Source: JAXLYE01 sp046351595 (GTDB lineage Bacteria > Myxococcota_A > Polyangia > Palsa-1104 > JAEUJZ01). From it: a stretch of DNA of 64,000 nucleotides. Made by a program: the position numbers and the translations under genes. The DNA lies in contig JAXLYE010000002.1 of the NCBI GenBank assembly GCA_046351595.1, positions 186,001-250,000 on the forward strand, written 5' to 3'. Below the pieces are notes generated by a model. It made no database searches. It saw only the letters and a list, made by a program, of their open reading frames with translations, and was not told where the DNA came from. This document shows, in pieces, positions 42,831-50,000 of this stretch; positions within the stretch are counted from its first letter, which is position 1, and each line of letters starts with the position of its first letter.

Positions 42831-43994
42831 ATGCAGACCCTCGACGCGCTTCAGCAGTTCATCGTTGCCCACCCCGAAGATGACACCGCGCGGCTCCGCT
42901 ACGCGCAGGCGCTGCCCGAGGACAGCCCGCGGCGGCGGTTCATCCTCCTGCAGCTCCAGCTCGCGCACATCCTGTCGCACGAGGGCAACGCCGACGACTG
43001 GGACCGCCACGACAAGCTGCGGCGCGAGGCCGAGGCGCTCCTGTCCCAGCACAGCGCCGAGTGGTCCGCAAAGGTGCGCGAGCGCGCGCGCGGCCTGCAG
43101 AGCCTGGCCTTCGCCCGCGGCTTCGTCGAGTCGGTGACGCTGTCGCCGCGGCAGTTCGTCGAGAGCGCCGGGGCGCTGTTCGCGGCGGCGCCGATCCTCA
43201 AGCTGCGGCTCAGCAGCCTCGACGGGCTGGAGGAGCTCGTGCAGAGCCCGTACCTCGGCCGGCTGCGCGCGCTCAGCTTCGAGGACCTGCCGCTCGGCGA
43301 GGCGGGCATGCGGGCGCTTCTGGCGTCGCCGCACCTCAAGGAGCTGCGCTGGCTCGACGTCTCGGGCTGCAAGATCCAGCGCGCGGGGCTGGAGGCGCTG
43401 TGCGCCTCGCCCAACCTGCCTGCGCTGCGCTGGGTCAACCTGGCCGCCAACGGCTTCCCCAACCCGCAGGATCGCCCCGGCTCCGTCGACGGCGACTATA
43501 TCTACGACTGGCACACCGACCCGCTCGGCGGCGAGCTCGAGGCGCGCTACGGCCGCAAGGAGTGGCTGCACTTCCGCGCCCAGCACAATACGCAGTGGTG
43601 GCCGCCCGCATGGCAGCGCCTCACCGGCGGCCGGCCCGAGGTCGAAAAGAGCGAGCTGTTCCCGCCTGCGAGCAAGCCGGCGCCGCAGCGCCCGGGCCCG
43701 GCCAAGCCGGCCCCAAAGCCCGCTGCCCAGCCCAATGCAAAGACCAACGACCTCGGCCTGCCGCGCTACTACGCGGTGAACGACCGGCCGATCCAGTTCG
43801 TCGCGACGCCCGAGGGCGGCATGGACGTCCTGGTGATGAACCTGCGCACCGGCGAGTTCGAGCGGAACCTCGACTACCTCTGGGTCATGACCGCGCGCGG
43901 CAGCAAGCCGCACGCCGACGTCGACTCGCTGAACGAGGCAGAGTTCAAGCGCCTGGTGCAGATGCACCTGGACGACCTGCCGCCCAAGCGGTAG
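42831..43994 (+). CDS. TIGR02996-domain leucine-rich protein
   Basis: 387 residues. The first 50 match the TIGR02996 repeat-companion domain found in Myxococcota and Planctomycetota (ALQQFIVAHPEDDTARLRYAQALPED, then RRRFILLQLQLA). Residues 100-210 contain leucine-rich repeats (LRALSFEDLPLGEAGMRALLASPHLKELRWLDVSGCKI). A Pro/Ala/Lys linker (about 285-305) leads to a C-terminal domain of about 80 residues (YYAVNDRPIQFVATPEGG). It probably mediates protein binding. AAAAAAGGGG lies before the ATG. Confidence 0.85.
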   Translation: MQTLDALQQFIVAHPEDDTARLRYAQALPEDSPRRRFILLQLQLAHILSHEGNADDWDRHDKLRREAEALLSQHSAEWSAKVRERARGLQSLAFARGFVESVTLSPRQFVESAGALFAAAPILKLRLSSLDGLEELVQSPYLGRLRALSFEDLPLGEAGMRALLASPHLKELRWLDVSGCKIQRAGLEALCASPNLPALRWVNLAANGFPNPQDRPGSVDGDYIYDWHTDPLGGELEARYGRKEWLHFRAQHNTQWWPPAWQRLTGGRPEVEKSELFPPASKPAPQRPGPAKPAPKPAAQPNAKTNDLGLPRYYAVNDRPIQFVATPEGGMDVLVMNLRTGEFERNLDYLWVMTARGSKPHADVDSLNEAEFKRLVQMHLDDLPPKR

Positions 43995-44544
43995 CCCGGA
44001 TCGTGGCGCAAGAGCATCTTGGGCGGCTCCCGCCCTCTTGACCGCACGCCACGGCGGCCGTCGAGGCCCTCTGGCCCATCCGGATCGACACTGCGCACCT
44101 TGGCCTGGCGCCGCGGAGTCCGATTTCACGGCTCGCTCGGGTTCCCTCCCGCGAAACACCGCGCAGCCCTCGGGCTACGCGGTCCCCGCGCGCGCCCGCC
44201 CGCTCGCCCCCCGCGCCTGCGCTGCCTCGCCCGCCGCGCGCCCGCCCGGACCAGACGACCAGGCGGCCCCCTCCTGCACGCGCCGCTCGCCTCCCGGCCG
44301 GGTGCAGCCCGGCACCGCGCACGAGCGCGTGGCGCTCCGCTCCCTTCACCGCGGTCGGCGCGCGCCCGCGGGCCCCTCTTTGGCCCATGCGCTCGCCCGC
44401 CGCGCGCCTGCTCCTGGCGGCGGACTGCGCGGCTTGTTGGCTCCACGACCGCGCAGCGCTTCCGGCTCCGCGCGTCCGAGCCCGGCGCACCGCTCCCGGC
44501 GCTCGACCCGGCGGCGCGCATCCCCGCGCCCCCGCGCGTCGTTC

Positions 44545-44560
44545 GCGACTACGTAGTCGC
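44545..44560. repeat. 16-bp perfect palindrome
   Basis: GCGACTACGTAGTCGC, 44545-44560, in the hairpin-rich intergenic region. The zero-length centre fits a protein-binding site better than an RNA hairpin. Confidence 0.7.
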
Positions 44561-44643
44561 ACGGGCGGCGCGCGCTTTCGCGGATCCGGACTGACGCGGT
44601 CGCGCGATTTTTCGGGTGTCCCGTCAGTCCGCCCCCGCACACG

Positions 44644-44665
44644 CCGGCATTGGCCGGACCTTTTT
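44644..44665 (+). terminator. Rho-independent terminator candidate
   Basis: CCGGC (44644-44648), loop ATTG, GCCGG (44653-44657), ACC, then TTTTT (44661-44665). Short but GC-rich stem followed by a T-run. Confidence 0.5.
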
Positions 44666-44697
44666 CTGCCTCTGCGCCCGCTGCCGGCCCCCTGCCC

Positions 44698-44728
44698 GCA
44701 TTTTTCTCGATAGAAAATGCAGTTTTTT
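44698..44728 (+). terminator. Second terminator-like hairpin with T6 tract
   Basis: GCATTTTTCT (44698-44707) pairs with AGAAAATGC (44712-44720), one T bulged, loop CGAT, then AG and six T (44723-44728). An outer CCCGC/GCGGG pair (44695-44699 with 44730-44734) is an alternative closing helix. Confidence 0.5.
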
Positions 44729-44774
44729 CGCGGGTTTGGCTTGCCGCTGAGCTTTCCCCTGCTAACCCTTCACG

Positions 44775-44813
44775 GGTCCGATTTGCAGTGGACCGATAAC
44801 CCAACGGACCGAT
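44775..44813. repeat. Spaced GGACCGAT repeats before the gene at 44827
   Basis: GGTCCGAT at 44775, GGACCGAT at 44790 and 44806; the copies are 15 and 16 bp apart. The first and second also form an inverted GGTCC/GGACC pair. Position just before the ribosome site suggests a regulatory leader. Confidence 0.45.
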
Positions 44814-44826
44814 TGAAAGGATGGCC

Positions 44827-45744
44827 ATGCGAACGCTCCCGTACGGATTTCCCCTGCTCGACCTGATCCACGAGCTCACCTTCACCAGCGCGCAGCTCGA
44901 GGCGCACGCCCTCAGCGTCTCTTTTGCCAAGCCATTCGCCGACCTCACCACCGAGGTCCACAGAGCCGTCGCGCGCCAGTTCGAGCTGGTCGCCGCCCAG
45001 GCCCGCACCGAGGCCAAGAAGGTCCAGGCCGACGGCGTCCTCAACCGCCTGGTCGACCAGAGCCGCGCGGCCCTTTTGACCCTGTCCGACAACAACCGCG
45101 ACACCCCCCTGTACAAGCGCCTGTTCGGCGACCAGCGCCCCAGCACCATCAAGCGCCCCGTCCTCGGCGAGCAGCTCGAGCGTATGCGTGGCTGGGTGGC
45201 GCCGCTGCAGACCGCGACCCAGCCCGAGCTCACCGCCCTGGCGCCGCTGCTCACCACCGCCATCAAGGCCGCAGACGACGCCGTCACCGCCGGCCGCACC
45301 GCCGAGCAGCAGCTCACCGACTTCCTCGAGATCGGCGACTGCAAGGCCCTTGTCGACAGGGCCAACGCCCTGCGCAAGGCGACCTTTGGCAAGCTCGCCG
45401 AGCTTGTGCACAGCAAGCCCGAGGCGCACCTGCCCGCCGACTTCGCCGAGCCGTTCTTCCTGCAGGAGTCCCGCTGGAGCGCCCCCGGCCGCGACGAGCT
45501 CTTGGCCCGCATCGCCCGCAACGACAGGCAGAACGAGCGCATGCGCCAGCAGATCAAGGAGCTCGAAGAGCAGGCCGCGATCGCCGAGAAGAACGAGCGC
45601 GCTGCCCAGGCCGATGCGGTCCGCGCCGAGCTCGCCGCGGCCACAAAGCGCCGCGCCGAGGAGCAGGCCCGCGAGGCCGCCCTCAAGGACCAGCTCGACC
45701 AGCTCGTAAGCCCCAGCCCCGCGCCCGGCCCAGCCCCGGCCTAG
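44827..45744 (+). CDS. Coiled-coil protein of unknown function
   Basis: About 305 residues, cytoplasmic. The N-terminal part is helical (FPLLDLIHELTFTSAQLEAH), and residues 215-290 form a strong coiled coil (ARIARNDRQNERMRQQIKELEEQAAIAEKNERAAQADAVRAEL) before a Pro/Ala tail. I recognise no family. I start at the second ATG (44827), which has GAAAGGA 5-6 nt upstream; the first ATG (44821) touches that site and is too close. It is convergent with the toxin unit. Confidence 0.75.
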   Translation: MRTLPYGFPLLDLIHELTFTSAQLEAHALSVSFAKPFADLTTEVHRAVARQFELVAAQARTEAKKVQADGVLNRLVDQSRAALLTLSDNNRDTPLYKRLFGDQRPSTIKRPVLGEQLERMRGWVAPLQTATQPELTALAPLLTTAIKAADDAVTAGRTAEQQLTDFLEIGDCKALVDRANALRKATFGKLAELVHSKPEAHLPADFAEPFFLQESRWSAPGRDELLARIARNDRQNERMRQQIKELEEQAAIAEKNERAAQADAVRAELAAATKRRAEEQAREAALKDQLDQLVSPSPAPGPAPA

Positions 45745-45753
45745 TTCCTCGGC

Positions 45754-45855
45754 TCAGCCGGCCAGCACCTCGGCGGCGCTTTTGGCCGTGGCTGCACGCT
45801 TCCGCCACGCTGCCAGCGCCGCGGGATCGGCGCAGGTCAGGATGCGCCGCGCAGG
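45754..45855 (-). pseudogene. In-frame 33-codon remnant after the small gene at 45856
   Basis: Directly after the TAG of the gene at 45856 the same frame stays open for 33 codons (PARRILTCADPAALAAWRKR, then AATAKSAAEVLAG) and stops at TGA 45756-45754. The ADPAALAAWRKRAATAKSAAEVLAG part resembles the C-terminal tail of Rpn-type nuclease/transposase proteins (from memory of such tails). It may be a relic, a read-through extension, or chance. Confidence 0.3.
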
Positions 45856-46170
45856 CTACTTTTTCTGCCCGCGGTAGGCAGCCGCGACCTGCTCGAGCTT
45901 GTGGATCAGCGGCCCGGGCGCACAGTACACGCGCTCGTCCAGGAAGCTGACCCGCAGACGTCCGTCGAGGAAGTCGAATCCGAGCTCCTCCAGCACGTGA
46001 TCGCGACCCTGCTGCAGATCGCTCAGGAGCTCGCGCAGATCCGGCTGGTCGAACGGCAGGTGCTCGATGGCGCGGAGCAGCAGCTGCCAGGCAGCGTGCA
46101 GCTCCGCGTCTCCCGCTTCTGGAGGAGTGAGCCTGTGCGCGAGCTCGATGAGGGCCGACGGCAGCTGCAT
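45856..46170 (-). CDS. Small protein, last gene of the toxin unit (candidate immunity)
   Basis: 104 residues: MQLPSALIELAHRLTPPEAG, then an acidic helical region (LRAIEHLPFDQPDLRELLSDLQQ) and a short beta part (FDFLDGRLRVSFLDERVY). No family is recognised. It follows the pentapeptide gene by 24 nt and is the fourth gene of the minus-strand unit headed by the giant protein. Small acidic proteins in this position are often immunity proteins; that is inference from position only. Confidence 0.7.
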   Translation of the reverse strand: MQLPSALIELAHRLTPPEAGDAELHAAWQLLLRAIEHLPFDQPDLRELLSDLQQGRDHVLEELGFDFLDGRLRVSFLDERVYCAPGPLIHKLEQVAAAYRGQKK

Positions 46171-46194
46171 GCGCTGCGGTTCTCCGTCTCGCGG

Positions 46195-46704
46195 CTACGT
46201 CTGGTTGTCCGTGAGGCTGGCGTGGGTCAGGTCGGCGCCGTCCAGCGCGGCGCCGCGCAGGTCACACTCCGAGACGATGGCGCTGCTGAGATCGGCCCCG
46301 CGGAAGCTCGCGCCGGCCAGGTTGCACTCGATGAACGATGCGCGCGCCAGCTTGGCACCGTCGAAGCAGGCCCCCTGCAGGTCGGCGCCGAAGAGCTCGG
46401 CCTTGACCAGGCTGGCGCCGCGGAAGCTGGTGCCCGGCGCCCGGGTGTCGCTGAACACCGCGCCGTAGAGCGAGGCGCCATCGAAGCGGCAGCCGATGAG
46501 CAGCGAGTCGTCGAAGTGAACGCCCTCCAGCTCGCGGTGGCTGAAATCGAAGCCCTCGATGCGATAAAGAGACAGGTCCGCGCGCTTGCCCTGCGCCGAG
46601 GCCCGCGCCTGCTCGTGCTCGGCGAGGATGCGGGTCAGCGCCTGGCTGGAGAGCGGCTCAAGCGGCCGGCTCGTTTCGCTCTCTGCAAGGGGTCGGACGG
46701 ACAA
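46195..46704 (-). CDS. Pentapeptide-repeat protein (candidate immunity or accessory)
   Basis: About 169 residues. From residue about 45 it is built of A(D/N)LxX-type five-residue units (CRFDGASLYGAVFSDTRAPG, TSFRGASLVKAELFGADLQG, then further units), giving a right-handed beta-helix. The start is set at TTG 46704: GAGGAG lies 6 nt upstream and this start removes the 44-nt overlap with the preceding gene that ATG 46758 would need. Pentapeptide proteins can mimic DNA or shield targets, as in Qnr; their place next to a toxin suggests immunity, but this is not proven. Confidence 0.85.
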   Translation of the reverse strand: MSVRPLAESETSRPLEPLSSQALTRILAEHEQARASAQGKRADLSLYRIEGFDFSHRELEGVHFDDSLLIGCRFDGASLYGAVFSDTRAPGTSFRGASLVKAELFGADLQGACFDGAKLARASFIECNLAGASFRGADLSSAIVSECDLRGAALDGADLTHASLTDNQT

Positions 46705-46714
46705 GGCATTCTCC

Positions 46715-47068
46715 TCAGCGCGCCGCGGGCGGCGTATTCGTCGGATGGAGGAGCTCATCGACGATCCGATCTATCAGGAGCTGAAAGACCTTCCAGTCCG
46801 CTGGCTCATCCGACCAGATCATCAGGGTCGAGACTTCGATCTCTCCGAGCAGGGAGTGGTGCGGATCTTCGCGCATCGCACGCAGCAGCTCGATGACCTC
46901 TGGAAGCCGCTCTGGGCTCACCATTTCGCGAAGCCGCACCGCCGAGGCCCAGGTGCGCCGGCGGAGCTCACCGTTGAGGTTCTCTTCCGTCCACGCCGGC
47001 AGCTCTTCCAGCTGATAGTTGGTGACAAACTCGCGACGGATGGCCCGCGATGGCTCGATTGGGATCAT
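46715..47068 (-). CDS. Small protein 3 nt after the giant toxin-like gene (candidate immunity)
   Basis: 117 residues: MIPIEPSRAIRREFVTNYQL, LPAWTEENLNGELRRRTWAS, then two helices and a C-terminal acidic part (LGEIEVSTLMIWSDEPADWK, LLIDRIVDELLHP). No known family. Its ATG follows the giant gene's TGA by 3 nt, so expression is tightly coupled. This size and position are what immunity genes of polymorphic toxins show. Confidence 0.8.
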   Translation of the reverse strand: MIPIEPSRAIRREFVTNYQLEELPAWTEENLNGELRRRTWASAVRLREMVSPERLPEVIELLRAMREDPHHSLLGEIEVSTLMIWSDEPADWKVFQLLIDRIVDELLHPTNTPPAAR

Positions 47069-47071
47069 GTT

Positions 47072-50000
47072 TCAGTCTAACGGCTTTTGGCCATTCGGCA
47101 GAAGTGCTGGCTCTGGGAAAGAGGTCAAGACCTCCCACTTGCCAGTAGAGGGAACATATTCGAACACTACCGTCGCCTTGGGCAGCTTGGTCGCAGAGGC
47201 CTTCGGGATACGCTGGTCTGATGCGTCCTTAAGAACCTGGGTGCTCGGCGGCGGCATGCGCTCCGGCACTTGGGAAGTACCAAAGCCATCTTCCCGGTTG
47301 GTCGTCACTTCGGTCTCAAACTTCACAGGCTCCCCTGTGGTCGGATTTACGAAGGTAGGCTTGCCGGTGGCATCGGGATAGGTCGGGACCGTGCCTCCTT
47401 GCAGCGCTTCGGTGAGCTTGTGGCGCCCGCGTCCCAGCGCTTCTGCCTCGGCTTCGGGCGATTCGTAGCGAGACGCGCGGCCAGCAGGCCGCTGGTTGGC
47501 CGGTACCGGATCGGCTGGGTTGTCGTCCGGATAGCGACCCGATCGGACGCGCTCGCCCTGCTGCGCATCCGTGGTCTGATAGCCATGTCGGGCATGCGCG
47601 TGTCCATGGTTTGAGCCCGTGCGATTTGGGTTCTCAAGTGGCTGATCAATGTCGCTGACCGTCGCGATGGCGCGTTCGCGAGAGCGCCGGGCCTTGTACT
47701 GCTCGCGGCTCTCGGAGCGCTCCCCAGGCCCCGGCCGGACCCCGCGGTTGGACAAGCCGGCATCGCTCTCGACCTTCGCAAACTCCTCCGATTCGCCGCC
47801 CGACTTGCCCTTGTTGATGCTCGGCGCCGGGCTCATAAGCTCCGGCGCGCCGCCCTCGGTCTCCGTCGGCGCGTTCTTCTTCTGGCCCGGGAAGTTGGTC
47901 TCGTTCTGGTTCACGCGCGAGAAGGTGTCGGCCCAGATCTCGATGCCGGGGCCGACCTTCTGCGAGTGCGCCGAGATGGCGTCACCCTCGGTGCGCTGCT
48001 TGTAGCCGCTCTTGAAGTCCGCGACCTGATCGGACGGCATCATGCCGTCGAAGCCCGGGGCCGAGGTCGCGGCGCCGAGGATGCGGATGCCGCCCGTCTC
48101 GTCGGAGTCGCCGGTCTGCAGGCCGAGCAGGTTGCCGCTCTTGTGGTCCTCGCCGCTCTGATCGTAGATCGGCTTGACCTTGCTCTGCTGCAGCACCGGA
48201 TCGAGCAGGTTGTGCACGCCGCCCGGCGCGTTCGGATCCTGGCCGTGGCCGACGACGATGTGGTCGTAGTAGTCGGACGAGCCGTCGCTGAACGTGACCT
48301 TGACCTTGCCCGCGTGCTCGCCCTCGGTGACGCGGTCGCTGACGCTCTTGATCTCCTTGCCGTGGCGGTGGATGTCCGGGTTGTCGAGCGTGTCCTTGTT
48401 GCGCGCCAGGTCCGAGTTCTTGAACGGACCGTCGATCGACTCGCCGTTCTCGTTCTTGATGATGCTCTTGCGCAGCAGGCGGTCGCGGTGCTCCTGCGCG
48501 TTCTTGAGCTCGAGCTCGGCCTTCGCCCGCAGCGACGTGTTCACGTTCGGATCGTTGGCGATCGTGGCCAGCTTCTTCTCGGCGCGCTCGACCTGCGTGT
48601 CCGCCTTCTTCAGCGGGCCCTTGAGCTTCTCGGGCACGCGGCTGACCCAGTCGACCTCGTTGCCGGCGGCGTTCGCGCGAGAGGCGCCCCACGCCGACGT
48701 CGCGCCGCCGCCCGAAACCAGCACCTTCTTGCCCGAGCCCCACTCGTGCGCGCCGGTCGCGGCGTCGCCGTACAGGATGACCTTGTCCGCGGCCAGCTGC
48801 TTCTCGCGGTCGGCGCTGATGGCGCCGTGCTTGGACAGCTTGGTGTCGGGACCGGGGCCGGTGGTCACGTCGATGTTGTTGGTGTAGATGACGCGGTGCT
48901 CGGTGACGACCTGGCCTTCCGCGTTCTTGGTCTGCACCTCGATGTGGACCTGGTACTTGCCGGGCGCGCCCTCGCCCGCCGGCGAGACGCTGTGGATCTT
49001 CGACTGGTAGACGGACATGCCCGACTTGGCGCGCGTGTCCGCGACCGCCGCGGCGTAGGCGTTCGAGCGCGTGAACTCCTCGCTCTCGTGCGAGTACTGC
49101 GTCGGCTGCGACTCCAGGCCGTTCTTCGGTCCGCCCGACTTGTTGCTAAGCTCCGACGGGCTCTGGCCCATGAGCTCCTGCCGCTGCCCCCACGGATCGC
49201 CGCCGGCCGCCAGCGACAGCACGCGCGGCACGCCGTTGTCGTCGACCGCGCCCTTGCCGCCCTGCGCCGCCGAGTGCGTATTGTAGTCCTGCACCGCGCC
49301 GCCGCCGGCACCGAGGATCAGCTTGTCGATGGTGATGGCCTTGGCCTCCACGTCGACGAGCTTGCCGTCCTGCATCACCTTGATCTTGGCGGTGCGCGCC
49401 GACTGCTCGAACTGCTGATCGACCTTCTGCTTCACCGCCGCGTCGCGCGAGCCGATGATCTGCTTGGACTCCTCGAGCACGAGCTTGGTGCGCAGCTCCG
49501 CCTGCTCCTTGCTCGCCGGCGGCGCGTGGTACTCGCGGTGCACGGTGCCGTCGGGGTGCAGGGTCAGCGTCGACTCGCCATCGGGGCCGCGGCTGGTCGC
49601 CTTGCCGTTCTCCTGCACCTCGATGACCTGGCCGTCCTTGGCCTTGGCCTTGAGGCGCGCCTCCTGCTCCTCCTTCGACAGCGGCGGGTGCTTGTCGTCG
49701 GCCTTGCCGTCCTTGGCGTCCTTCTTCGCGCCGCTTGGGCCCTCTTCCTCGCCGGGCTTCTTCGGCGACGGGCTCGCGACCTCCGAGGCATCAGCCTTGC
49801 CGCCGTGCTGCTCGACCAGCTTCTGCCGCGCCTCCGCCTGCTCCTTGCTGCTGGTCGGCGTCTTGAGCGCCTCGTCGTAGGCGGCGTTGTAGAGCTTCTC
49901 GGACTCCTTCTGCAGCTTGGAGACCTGCTGCGCCTCCTCGGGCGTAAGCTGCCGGCCCTCGCTCTTGGCCTTGGCCTCGATGGTGCGCTGCTGCTCGTAC

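Larger units (their letters stand above)
43995..44826. other. 832-bp non-coding region rich in hairpins
   Basis: There is no supported gene; open frames are Arg/Pro/Ala strings. The plus strand is C-rich from 44160 to 44540. Hairpins: CTGCGCGG/CCGCGCAG (44425-44432 with 44449-44456), CGGACTGACG/CGTCAGTCCG (44587-44596 with 44622-44631), the palindrome at 44545 and two terminator-like elements (44644, 44698). Two terminators so far (650-730 nt) from the upstream gene suggest that an untranslated transcript could end there, but I find no RNase P, tmRNA or SRP signature. Confidence 0.5.

Noticed and set aside
44019..44594. Long frames on both strands in the hairpin-rich gap
   Set aside because: All are Arg/Pro/Ala-rich, lack ribosome sites and overlap each other. 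They are by-products of C-rich DNA.
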